Shown here piece after piece: positions 35,101-47,100 of a DNA stretch of 64,000 nucleotides (positions are counted from its first letter, which is position 1; every line of letters starts with the position of its first letter). The stretch covers positions 29,025,936 through 29,089,935 of the forward strand of contig CAIIXF020000006.1 in NCBI GenBank assembly GCA_903813345.2, written 5' to 3'. The DNA is from Owenia fusiformis (lineage: Eukaryota; Annelida; Polychaeta; Sabellida; Oweniidae). The notes under the pieces were generated by a model. That model saw nothing but the letters and a program-made list of their open reading frames with translations, was not told the DNA's origin and did not search any database. Position numbers and translations under genes: made by a program.

Positions 35101-35954
35101 TCAAAAGGAAACAAGAACATTCATTTTTGAAACAAGAAAATTTAGTCCCCCTAAAAATGCCCATATTTATTCTCAAGATTTTCAGGTAATTACCCGTGAT
35201 AATTTACTAAAAATATTTTTATTTCCATATTTCCATTCTCATTATCAGTCACAATCAAAATAAAGCCAATTGGTTTCATTTCTTGGATTAGAAACAGTAA
35301 TTTTTTGTCAAAAATAGCAACTCTCAAAGTTTAAAGTTCCTTTAAACCACCCTAGTGTCAAGGTCAAATGTCAAAACTCTCAGAAATCACATTTTAAGTA
35401 ATGAGTCATACTTCCTCTTCAATTCCATGTCAATATATACTTGTTTTGTAGGGGGGCTAAAAGAGGGGTTTACCGCCACCTGTCCTTTAATTTTATCAAT
35501 GCTTTCAAATAAAGTATGTTGGAGAAACTCAACTGTACAAATGTAAATACATGTATAAGTAAACAGAAATGTTTGAACTTCACTGACCTTTCTTTTGTGT
35601 TCTCTTGGGTGTTTCATCATTTGTAGATACACATTTTTCATGATTGATAACAGTTAGTCGAGCTAGCTTAGCTGGAGATACCTCACGAGTTGTATTATTT
35701 CTGTATGAAAGAGAACGCTTTGCACTTTTCTCAGTAGGATTTGTTTCCTTAGAGGGACCATGTTTAGCTGGTTTAAATGTATCTTGGCTTGCCATTGGTG
35801 ATTTTAAAAAGTTTTTTGAATGTCTTCCAGGTGTGTATTTTTCTGGTTCTGGTATATCTAGGGGAACATCTCTTTCATTTTTGGCCTTATCATCTGGTCT
35901 TCTTGGTTGGCCATGATTCCTTCTTGTTGCTCTGTCATTAAGTTTTGAAGCCAT
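29181..35954 (-). CDS. GREB1-like protein: permuted SF2 helicase plus TAGT glycosyltransferase
   Basis: Two exons, 35954-35588 and 34216-29181, join at a phase-1 intron (donor AAAG/GTCAGT, acceptor TTTTTCAG/ATGTT), giving 1800 residues. In order: basic disordered head (1-122), acidic stretch, DEAHWG (324-329), SATPYS (about 363-368), Cys cluster CQY...CPC...CANC (893-925), LPCILILVDNG, QQLGRLCR (979-986), Walker A EPQIGKTG (1060-1067), acidic loop, HTCTNC cluster, TAGT/GT-A-like domain from FTPTYGRP (about 1253) through MVDDN (1351-1355) to KFNRFLMLKR, then a C-terminal coiled coil. Walker A after motif VI marks a circular permutation, as described for GREB1, a nuclear oestrogen-receptor cofactor in mammals. 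The order and wording of motifs match GREB1; the exact orthology is unproven. Confidence 0.85.
29184..29400 (-). other. C-terminal coiled coil of the GREB1-like protein
   Basis: The last 70 or so residues show heptad-like Leu/Ile spacing with Glu/Lys (ETLLAENKEIKAENKEMKEA and on), preceded by a Ser/Gln/Asn-rich linker. It is likely a dimerisation or partner-binding segment, not part of the catalytic domains. Confidence 0.6.
29950..30850 (-). other. TAGT-type glycosyltransferase-like region
   Basis: Begins SWIFTPTYGRP and continues with HVLVVRPLEYDEYCVYW and ILKLPE. A hydrophobic strand ends in FMVDDN (a DxD-like acidic pair, 30533-30519), followed further on by AGLHVVKFNRFLMLKR. This order fits the GT-A-fold TET/JBP-associated glycosyltransferase family, to which GREB1's C-terminal domain has been assigned. 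Confidence 0.65.
31350..33650 (-). other. Circularly permuted helicase region
   Basis: Coding order is DEAHWG (Walker B/motif II, 33614-33597), SATPYS (motif III-like, near 33497), Cys cluster (from 31907), LPCILILVDNGRMGDTFP (motif V-like region), QQLGRLCR (motif VI, from 31649) and finally EPQIGKTG (Walker A, from 31406). In ordinary SF2 helicases Walker A comes first. The residues expected for ATP binding and hydrolysis all appear intact. Confidence 0.75.
35588..35954 (-). other. Exon 1 of the GREB1-like gene
   Basis: Starts at ATG 35954-35952 and encodes 122 residues plus one base. It is rich in Lys, Arg, Pro, Ser and Thr, with no fold expected; PAKLARL and the KRTQKK end look like nuclear-localisation material. 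The donor is AAAG/GTCAGT. Without splicing the frame ends two codons later, so splicing to 34216 is required for the long protein. Confidence 0.7.
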
Positions 35955-38700
35955 TATTAAGAAGATCAGAATGTATCAGTAGAAAATATAGTTGCAGTAA
36001 TTTTTATGAATACACGCTGTCATTGCTACGGTTGCCTCAATATGATAATGATGATGATGATGTTGTGCAGGTAAATGTTCTTGAATATAAAAAGCACTAG
36101 GTAGTGCTATCAGGACCTTCTATAGATTATCTGAAAATATAAAAAAAAAGATGTCATGAATAGTATATGAAAGTATCTAATTGAAAGCCCATGTCCAAAC
36201 TAAACACTTTTTTCGGTCCCATTTTTCCCTCCATTGACTCCCATGTTAAAAAACCTTGAAATGAACATCTCCTGATCTGAACAATGAACAATCAGATTTG
36301 AAAAATTGACCTGTCTTATCTGAACATTTTTTATCAGAAATCAAATGTCTGGATTTGTCTTGACATTTCTATAATACTTTATACATGAAAAGAGCCATAT
36401 ATTCAGTCAATATTATAGTTGTTATCTATATTTACATACGGGATAGTTATACATTACAATGTAATCAAACAATCAATATCTTGCTTATTAACTTATTAAA
36501 GTCTTAGTGACATCCTAAGTGTAGAAAACAACAGGATGTTTTACAAAGGTGTGAATATAGGAGTTAACTGGTTGATCCAATTAGGAAAGAACTGAATGTT
36601 TCATGATAATGATGAATAAAAGGTATGAATCCAGAAGATAATTGGAAATTAACTGGATGTTTTTGATTTGGATTATGAACAGAAGTGAAAAAAATTCGAC
36701 AGTATTATCCCAAAAAAATTTTGATAAAAAGAATGTAAAAACACAAATGACAGGTAGATAGTATTTAAGTTACAGATGCCTAAACTTTCAAAAATTGATT
36801 TCTCAGTTTCACAAAAATGTGAGTTGGGACATTTTTATTCTCATAGGGCGACATTCACTCCTTTAAAGTGTAGCTGTAAAAGATATGTTATAAATCTCAG
36901 CAAATTCTCAATTATTTAAATATTAAAACTGCTCTGTCAGCAGACAAAAATTTAAACATTACCTTTTATAAAAACAATTAAAAAGACCTTATACATCCAG
37001 ATCTTATTAGTACGATCAGAGTTATGTTGAAAACATCTGTAAATATTATCATGTCACTAAATCGTGCCATTAAAAAGCCAAAAAAGAAATGGTACATTTT
37101 AGCAAGGACATATAAAACAGTTTTATATGTCTCTGATTTTAGAGTATGATACTTTGGCACCATTTTCAATAGCTTCTACCTATGTGTTGCACCATGGGCT
37201 CTATCAGAGTGGTAGAGCCCATGGTTGCACCAAAGACTCCATTTTTGAGCTTTTTTTCCATGTCAATGTACTCTCAAAATTGAAGGTTCCCATGTTTTAT
37301 TCCTCTAAAACAATATAAAATACTGCTTTTCCAATGATTTGTCCCAGGCTGTGGCCCGGGGGGTTCACTGTGTACAAAATTTGGCAGGGGTCCTAGGCTG
37401 AACCCTCAGATATCAATATATTCCCATACCAAAATGTCAATTTGAATGTGTTCCCATACCAACCGATATAGCGCCCAAAAGCCATCCCAAATGCCCAAAT
37501 ATGAAACCAATGCCATACCAAATGTCAAAATATAGGACCAATGCCATGACTGGTCCAAAGTAGAATATTTCCTGGGAAAAAAAGCTATTTATTTAAACTG
37601 AAGGAGGTCCCAAGAAGAAGGCGATCTTTGAGGAAAACGAACCAAAACAACCTCATATTAGGATATGTGTAACTACTAGATCAATTCCATACCATATAAA
37701 CCATTCCATAACATATTTTCCATGACCATTCTCATACCACATACCATCCCATACCAAAAAATCTGACCATTTCCATTCCTCAAAAGTTTAATGAGGGGGC
37801 ATTCTCATAGCACATCCTAAAATTTGGGTCCATTGCCATACCAAATGTCGAAAAAGGTACCCCATGTGCGCCGAGGATCCCTGTCAAGGTTTATATACAG
37901 TGAACCCCCCGGGGGCTGTGGCAACTGATTTAACCAATTTATAACGATTTTTGTATAAAAACTGAACTCTGACCTAAAAAAGGTACTTTTTAGATGATTT
38001 CTCCATGTTTTTTTTCCTCGGCTGTGCTTCACGTACTTACCCAAATTATTTAGAGTGAACCTCCTGGGGTTAGCATTTGTCGATTTTTAAATTTTGGATT
38101 ATTTGGAAAAATCGACAATATGCTTAACACCTTGCAAGGCTAAGAATATAGATGATATGTTATCCTCGGTATTCTATTTCAAGGTTCGTTGTGATATTCA
38201 CAGAATAAAAACATAAGACCGAGATAATTAATAAAAAATACTTACAAAAAGTTTTCAAAAAATTAAAATAATTGAAATATTATTAGATAGCAAACTTACA
38301 AACTTACAAACTTACATCAGTGTAAAACTTACAAGTGATAGCACAGTGTGGAAAACAAGCACCAGAGACTAAACAAAGGTGGCATCAAAGCACCTATTAC
38401 AGATGGACATAAACAAACAAACAATGCGGTTCTTATCCATAGGAAATATAGATCTAATCCCTGGCCAAGTTTCTGTCTACCGGGTGACTAAGAGCCGAAC
38501 TTGGAACTTGCTTAAATGTACCATTCTGCGATTACATGATTACATTCCTTCTTCTTCTACATTTGAAAATATAAAAACTCAAAACATAACTATGTCAAAT
38601 GAGAACATCTGATTGGTCTGCAAAAATCGATATAGCGAAAACTTTAGCGTGAAGAATACATTAGTAAATGAAGAAGGCAAATAATCTGATAGTTTCAACT
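35955..38700. other. Divergent intergenic region between GREB1-like and LOXHD1-like genes
   Basis: No exon is recognised. It should hold promoters or 5' UTR exons of both head-to-head genes, but no core-promoter element is convincing. It contains the transposon at 37355-37913 and a short AAACTTAC repeat near 38290-38320. Confidence 0.4.
37355..37913. mobile_element. Non-autonomous DNA transposon with 8-bp target duplication
   Basis: The terminal inverted repeat is CCCGGGGGGTTCACTGT at the left and ACAGTGAACCCCCCGGG at the right, perfect over 17 bases. It is flanked by the direct repeat GGCTGTGG at 37347-37354 and 37914-37921. The 559-bp interior is made of repeated CCATACCAAATGTCAAAA-like phrases and has no coding frame. 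An 8-bp duplication suits hAT-like transposases. Confidence 0.8.
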
Positions 38701-38713
38701 ATGGAGAATTGTG
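38701..38713 (+). other. Candidate first coding micro-exon of the LOXHD1-like gene
   Basis: ATGGAGAATTGTG is followed by a good donor (GTGAGT). Spliced to the acceptor at 39650-39651 it reads M-E-N-C-A-I and then continues in frame into M-D-H-T at 39657. Frame agreement alone has a one-in-three chance, so this stays tentative. Confidence 0.3.
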
Positions 38714-39656
38714 GTGAGTATCATTTAATATCCAATTTTCACCCCCTTCTTTATTGTCAAATTATACAGTTTTATCTAAATCGAAAGTGAAGATGGAGCG
38801 GAAGTCAATTAAGAATTCCTTTACTACGCATGCGCAAAATTGATTGGCAACGTTCAAAACAACTTCATTTTTAAACATCAAAATAGCATTTTTTAACTAA
38901 AAATATGTCATCAATAATACCATTAGACATACAAAAACATCAATGACGTATTTAAGTTACCGTAAGATGTAGAAATTCACTCGAAAACGAGCCCTAAGTT
39001 GGCAGAAAACCAACTGAACTTGGAGCACCTGTTAAAAATTTGGGAAAAATTCCATAAAAAGTGCTGATTTTCTTTCAATTCAATCATACACAATTTATTT
39101 ACAGGTATGTTTTCTCTCCAATTATTTCTGATTATAATACGCTAATGGGGTCCCAGGGTATGTTGAAGCAACATGATAATCATAGGATTTCATATCAGCA
39201 ATGTGACCTTTGATCGACTTTACACCCCAATCTCCATCAGGTTCTTTTTTCTGGTTCTGGTTTTTGTGCATGATTCCCTTTCAATCTAAGTGGTTTCTGC
39301 GATAGATTTGGTTGTATGGCAATGTTACTATTATGCATTAATATCTGAATTCTTATAGGGATTGTGTGTTGTTGGATAAACAATTTTACCTGTAAATGTC
39401 TACATCTACATCTATTTGATGTCTACCAAAATGAACTCAGAAAATATTTTATCAAACCATCACCTTATTTTTGTATAGTAATTGTTAAAACTACATGAAG
39501 TAGGTGCCTGATGGGTTGTTAAGTTTCTTATTCTACAGATAGTTGTAAACCAATTTGTTTCTGCTGTAAAGTATAATTTTTAGCACTTCTTTCCAAGGCA
39601 TGGAGAGATTTTCATTTCTCATATTTTGAAAAGCTATTCCTAAATTTGCAGCCATC

Positions 39657-41100
39657 ATGGATCATACAGGAGGTGGTTACATGTCCCAGCCACTTACCAA
39701 TTCTGAGGCAATGCGACGATGTATGACCATTCCAGCAGCTCCCCCTTCAAGTCAGCTTCGCTACACACGTGACCCCTACCCCCCTTACGCAACAGCAGCT
39801 GCCCCAGTCAGGTCGTGGTCACGAAGACCAGCTTCTGCTCCCACACGTAGGGCGGCAGCACCATCAAACTCATTGCCATGGCGACAAAATAATTATGTTA
39901 GCCCTCGGAGACAGAAAACTTACTCAGTGGGGTTGGCAAGTAGTAGTAGGATAAGGGATGACTTCAGCATACATACACCATGGCAAGGTAAGAAATCCTC
40001 CTATAAGTTATTCTCACCTTTAAAAACAATAAGGTCTGCGGCAAAATGAGGTTGTAGACCTTTGATTGTTCTGTTTATTGTTATCTCATTAAGTTTTGAG
40101 CAAATCGTGCAGAAGTTCAGATTTCTGTAAATAAAAAATGCCTGATTTTTAAGCATGAAAAGTCAGATACATGTACCTGTTTTTGACAAAAGCTGATTAT
40201 GGAAGATGCGTTTATTCAAAGATTAGAATAATGTCTCTATTTTTAAATTTGAAACTAACTTATTTCAAAGCATATGTACTGCAAATTCTTAAAAAAAATG
40301 ATGTGGAAGCTGACTAAGACTGAAAATGTTTTTTCCAAAACTTGAAGCGTTTTAGACATGTATATTACTGTTTGCTATACATGTATTATATTCTGCACAA
40401 AACATCAAGAGGATTTCACCATTATTGCCAATGTTTTTTCAAAAATAGAGGCTTACATTTTAGTGGGGTTACCCTGTACGTATGATATATTGATTCTTTG
40501 GCTTACAATCTTTGTTCAAGAGGCTATTCCAAAAATGCCCTTCATATTAAAAAGAGGTGATTTGTGATTTGATAAAGTATGTTTTGTTGTGCATTGTTTA
40601 TGATACGCTATGGATTTACTATTTTAACTTGTTAAATATGTTTACTTGTATATGGTTTTACCTTCAACATGCCTTTTTGTATATTTATAATTTCAGCTCG
40701 TAAGATTGAGAGCTGGATTAACTCTACATTAGGGTACCCCCAGGCCGACAGTGGGAGACAATGTCAGCTCTCCGCCTATGACCCCCTCAATGACCCCCAC
40801 CTCCAGGACTACTACACTAAGAAGTTCAGTTCTATACCAAGGCCACCCTCTGGGGTAAGTAATTTAAGCAGAACATTCAATAGAAATATGATAAAAAACA
40901 ATGTCTCGATTATCTTATATTTTTGATAATAAAACCAATCACCTTCTTGGAAGTAGGGATTGAAATTGCCCATAGGGATCAAAAGAAAATTTATTATGTT
41001 TATGTGATGTATTTACAATGTATACATGATTCTGGTTCTGCAGCGCCCTAGGGCAAGGTCACCATCTGGGAAGCGGGGCATGAAGTCACCCAGGGGGAAA
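39657..41100 (+). other. LOXHD1-like N-terminal head
   Basis: Exons 39652-39987, 40697-40854 and the start of 41044-41184 encode about 185 residues before the first PLAT domain. They are rich in Ala, Pro, Ser, Arg and Tyr ([35 protein letters not shown]) and look disordered and basic. The intron after 39987 is phase 1 and that after 40854 is phase 0. Confidence 0.7.
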
Positions 41101-44100
41101 ATGTCTCGAAAAGGGAAAGAGGACATTCTTTACAAGATAGCAGTAACTACTGGTGACAAGAAGAATTGTGGTACTGATGCTAGGGTATGTATAATGTACT
41201 GTATATAATATTACCAGTGTATTTCATTTTCTTGGGTTATAAATTGTGTCGGAGATTGGAGAAGTGACTGCAGCGTTCATTGAAAAGTTGTACAATTTAA
41301 ATCTAGTACAGTAAAACCTGTCTAAGTCGAACACTTTGGGAGGTGTTCCACTTATAGAGGTTCATTTAACATTAAGTCAATTGGTTGTGGGACTCTGAAA
41401 AATGTTCTAGAAACAAAGGTGTTCCAAATTGTGACTTCAAGAGGTGTTCCACTTTACAGGTGTCACTGTACATTATTTATAATTATACATAATGAAGCCT
41501 CTGTATCTTACTAATTTCCATACCAATTCCAAGTTGATAATGGCTTAAAAGCAAGAAACTTTACTCTCAAATTGTTATTCTTACTTTGCCAGGTGTTTAT
41601 AAGACTAAAAGGCAGCAAAGGAAAACTTCCAAAAAAGCAACTTATAAAGAAATCAGGTTCGACAAAGAAGAATGTTGGATTTAGATTTGCCAAGGGGACA
41701 ACACATGTGTTCAAGGTCAGAGGTCAAGAACTTGGTGATCTTGTCTCCATGGTAATCGAGGTAAGATGATTGATATTTTGAATCATATTTATTAGAATTG
41801 TTAAATATGCTTTGAGGACTTTTAGAATTCGAGGAAAACTTTGTGATTTGGAGATACTACATTATGTCATTGAATACAATGGAATAATGTCGTTGACTGG
41901 GATTTAGGGATTAAATATGTATATTATCGCGATTCCCTGGGACAATATAAAACTTTCTAAATTACAATATCTTATATATTTATTTCTAGCATGATGGTCT
42001 AGCAGAGAAGGATAGTTGGTACCTGGAAGAAGTAGAAGTTGTGAATACATCTACCAAAAAGTCGTGGTTATTTCACTGTCAACAATGGCTGTCATTACAT
42101 AAAGGAGACGGACAGATGAGCCGTGAACTCTATGCTAAGAAACATTCCAAAACTGGTGAGATTCGCATTGAAATAAAAATTGATTCATCAAACAGTATGT
42201 GTGATGAAGTGAAGACTTCAATAGCACTTTAAGATAATCTTTGCTGAAATGTATAACTGTAGATAGAGAACAAGAAAGTTACAACATCTATGATTTTCCA
42301 ATCAATATGTCAATTCCAAATACAGTGAAACCTGTAAAGTGGAGCACCTCTGATGTGGAACACCTCTGTTAGTGGTACACTTTTCAGAGTTCCAAGACCA
42401 ACCGACTTTTTAAAGTATTAAATGAACCTTTATAAGTGGAACACCTCCCAAGTGCATGGGACACTTTTTATTAAAGGTATCAAAGGTGTTCCACTTAGAC
42501 AGGTTTTACTGTATAATGTCTATCACTAATTCACTATCACAACTGGTTAGAAAATTGTCATAGCAAGTTATCCCTGATACACAGTATGACAGAAAATATG
42601 CCGAACACGGAACTTTCTCTGAATCTATATCTATATTTTGAAGCGATTTTACTAATTAAAAAAGATATATGTTATATATGTTACTCTGATTTTAAATCAA
42701 CAAAAACTTTTTTATTAATAATTACCTGTTATTGCACATGTACCATCACTTTATTTTGGTACAAAAATGGTATCTGCACTAACATGCTTCTTAGAGTTAA
42801 CTCTTAGTGCATTTCATTTCAGAATATCGAATTGTGACAGTCACTGGTGGAATGAAAGGGTCAGGAACAGACGCAAATGTATTTTTGACCTTATATGGTA
42901 AAAGCGGTCACACGCAGAAAATCAGCCTGAAGAATAACAGTAAAGATGTTTTCGAGAAAAACCAATCTGATGAATTCTTTGCAAAATCTACTTGTGTAGG
43001 GCCAATGACAAAAATAAGGTAATAATTTGTATTTTGTGCTTTTAGCTGTTTTAATGTTTATTTTAAGCAAAGCTTTAACATACTATGTATTATAGGCCAA
43101 GAAATATATACAAAAAGTCGAATCTGGGTCCCCTAAGAACTGCTTAGGACTCCTAGACTCTAATTGGGCAAACTTCAATTTTGCAGTAATTATACCGTGT
43201 ACATATTGCACAGTTACTGTATTGTTTCATGTCCAATCATTAAATTGTGTGTCTCTTCATTAGAGTGATTGTTTGATTTTGTTTACTTCTTTTTTGGTCA
43301 TCCATTATTGTTGACAAAACAGACTCAGAGTGCTTATTTTGAATAAAAAAAGACCATTCAAAATTTATTTTTCAAAATCTTAGTTTTAATTGTTAACCAA
43401 CCCACTAAACAAAATTGAAGTGTAGAATTTAGTGTAAATTGCATGAGACCAACCCCAAGCCATTATTCTTTGACATTTATATATTATTGTAATTTACATG
43501 GGGGTACCTTTGTGTTATAACCAAATGCCAAATGTAGTGTTAGCAAGCCAGCTACATGCATGAAAGAATATGTGCTAAATCCAAGGCAACTTAATTAATA
43601 TCCAGTGGTCCGTTTTTGATCGTAACTTACGATTCTAAGAAATCCATGACTTGGGACCATATCATGAATTGCGACAGTTCCAAAACCAGACCTGAATCAT
43701 TACATTATTTTTTGATTTTGTTTCAGGATTGAACATGACAACACTGGTTTTGCCGCAGGCTGGTACCTTGAGAGAGTTGTCGTGACTGACATGAAGAACC
43801 CTAAATGGACATATTATTTCCCATGTGGCCAGTGGCTGTCTAAGAGTGAGGGGGATGGTGCAATATCACGTGATCTTATTGGGAGCAAGGACCCATTGGC
43901 AATTAGACGTGGTGAGTCAAATATTTCCGCTTAACTGGTTCACAGTCACGCTTATTGGTACATGTACACAGACACGGTTAACAGGTACAGAGTCAAACAG
44001 CTTTGAAGCGAAGTATATAATATGGAATCTGTGAACCTCCTGAATTCAAGAGCATTTTTCATCTTAATATACAATATTTGATGTATAGGTCATTTTACTT

Positions 44101-47100
44101 ATCACAGTGAACCTTAACATATTGACACATTTTAATATGTATTAAGTGTTCATGAACAAAAGTCAAAGTTAGAGCCAATTTTAGGCTAATACGATATATA
44201 TACGTATATCCATTAGGGATCCCACGATTGCTCGATGCACCGATATAATCGCTAGAAATCACCTCCGATTCGATTAATCGATATGGATCCTCTATTTTCG
44301 ATATTATCGATAATCGTTTTTCAAACCAACTCACCCGTTAAGTAAGTAAAAGAGCTCAATTAAACCAAAATTGACACAGCAAACTCCGCGAAAAATGAAA
44401 AATATTTTGAAGAGCTAACATGACACGCCACATATTTTCGTCATTCAAACCGAACGTGAACTTTTTAGCAATAAATGGATTTTCAATAATTTTGCGAACA
44501 TTTGTGATTTTAGATGCCCTATGTGCATTTTCACACCAAATATTATACCATAAATTATCTTAATACGTAATAAATGCGATAGGGCCCTAGATGTAAGATG
44601 TGTTTTAAGATGTTATAGTATCTTTTCAATTTGCAATATATTTAGCGAATGACAATCAAACATGACGTTCGAATATTTAATGAACAGCGAAACCTCGGCG
44701 AGGTTTAAAACTTTAAATCTCGTAAATTTGCTGATATTCGTAATATGGAGCACATCATCCCAATAACACAACCCAAAAGGTAAATCTGAGGTGTGGAGGT
44801 CTTTTAAAAACCCAACAATCAATAACAACACAACTTTCTATGCTCAGAAGAGTAACTTTGAATTTTTTTAACGGGGGGGGGGGACTCGAACCCCCCCCCC
44901 CCCCATGTTGTTAACACAGACATTTACATGAATGTGTATCGAATCGTTTGTATCGAATCGTTTTCATAATATCGAGATACGTATCGAATCGAAACAAAAT
45001 GTATCGTGGGATCCCTAATATCCATCACTCTGGGTATACTCTGAGTATTCAAGGGGTCAAAATACTTTAAAGTGCCAATGTGACTCAATTGATGTTTTGA
45101 TATGTACATTTGCAGCAAATAAGTACAAAGTGACAGTGTATACAGCTGATAAACGTGGGGCAGGGACAGATGCCAATGTTTACATCACAATGTTTGGTGA
45201 GACAGGGGACTCTGGTGAAAGACGTCTCGACACTTCAAAAAATAATTTTGAGAAAGGAACGTAAGTAGAGTAAAAGCTATTTTAGTAAGTGGAACACTTT
45301 TGGTACCTCTAAAAAGTGTTCCACTTGGGAGGGGTTCAACTTATAGAGGTTCATTTAACATGAATCATTAAAAAGTACAAAATCTTCATGCTTTGTAATA
45401 GAAATTGACTTTGTGAATGATGATGATGTTTTTATGTTACGAAATTGATATACAACTACATGTATAGATTTAAAGATTACAATAAAATGAATTACAATTT
45501 TTTTTTTATATATGTGATTTATTTCATAGTAAAATAGAATTATTACATACACATGTTATGGCTTACAATAACAGTAATAAAAGGAATTATATTGAAATAA
45601 ACAATGTTTGATTGTAGTGTGGATGAGTTTATAATAGAGAGTCCATGTCTTGGTGCCTTGAAACGGGTCAGGATTGGGCATGACAACTCTGGAATGGGAC
45701 CTGGCTGGTTCTTAGATAAGGTAAACATCATCGCATTTTATTATTATGTCATCACCAGAAGTGGTGACATATTTTATATTGTCCAACTTATTTTTGGATG
45801 GTGTTCAGCACTTGGCAGTTGATTGGGAGTTTGTGTCTGTTACAAATGGTGGTGATATTTTGCATGTTTATTTGTTGTTTCTCTATGTATTGGAGGTATA
45901 ACATTGTAAGTCAGTCTTGTAAAATCATGTTTATGTTTTGTAAGTAATAAGCATATGAATGTAGATATACCAATTGCAATAAGAGGATTCTCAATATTCT
46001 AAAAAGCTTTACAGATTGTCTATAATTTCTTGATTTAATTGGTTCATCCTTATATTTGTTAATATTTGATGATTATATTTTGTTTTCAACTTGTATTAGG
46101 TGATAGTTGATGACATGGATCAGAACCGTGTCTATGACTTTCCATGTAATCGCTGGTTAGCTGATGATGAAGACGACGGCCATATATCCCGAGACCTTCT
46201 GTGCAATATTGGACCAATGGACTCTGAGCCAGGTATACCTAGTAGATTTCGAAAATAAGGCCCCAAGATATTGATAATTCTTATACTGACGAGTGTATCA
46301 GATCTTTTAGGGGTTCTTGATTAACTTCTACTTTATTTTTTAAAGGCTTGAACCTAATAATTCAGCACAGATTCCTCTCTTTTCGTATTCATATAATGCA
46401 ATTTTCAATATGTTATAAAATGCAGATCATTTAAATAAACTATAATAAATCTCAACATATTGATTTATGCCAATTTAGGTATCCCATATGAGATTCAAGT
46501 GACAACAAGTGATATACGTCATTCGAGCACATCAGCGCGAGTCTACGTCGTGCTCTATGGCCCTGGGGGTGAGAAGAATAGTGGCAAAGTGTGGCTTGAT
46601 GGAGGCAAGTTTGATAGAGGAAAAACTGATATCTTTAATGTTGAGGTGGCTGAAAATCTGAGCCCACTGTCCAAGATTGATGTGGGACACGACAATTCTG
46701 GTTCTGGCGCTGGATGGCATCTAAAAAAGGTAAGTTCAGAAAATAAATTAAAATTAGAAAAAAGTGAAATTAATGATGACATATTTTATCTCCTCAAAAA
46801 ACTAAGTCAATAGAAGGATGGGTTGAATTATTCATTGAATTCATTAGACTATAAGATGAATATAGGTAGATGATTAAGAAAACTCATAGTATCAAGAAAA
46901 ATCTCATAGTTTTTTCAAAACTACAAATAGTAATGAGGCACTCAGTTATTATAATAAGTGAAGCATAATATACTTGGAACATGAGTCTTGTATACTTGTC
47001 ACTACCCTCCCTTCATGATCTACAAATGGGAGAGAAATGGGGAGTGGGGGACATACACATGCTAGACACCTGTTATACAACAACTTTTTGATTATTTTAG

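Larger units (their letters stand above)
45116..46232 (+). other. PLAT domain 3
   Basis: Three exons with [41 protein letters not shown] and [20 protein letters not shown]. Confidence 0.88.

Noticed and set aside
29181-35954. GREB1-like gene as a transposon- or virus-borne gene
   Set aside because: It has a 5' exon with good splice sites, no flanking terminal repeats, and its motifs match an animal family.
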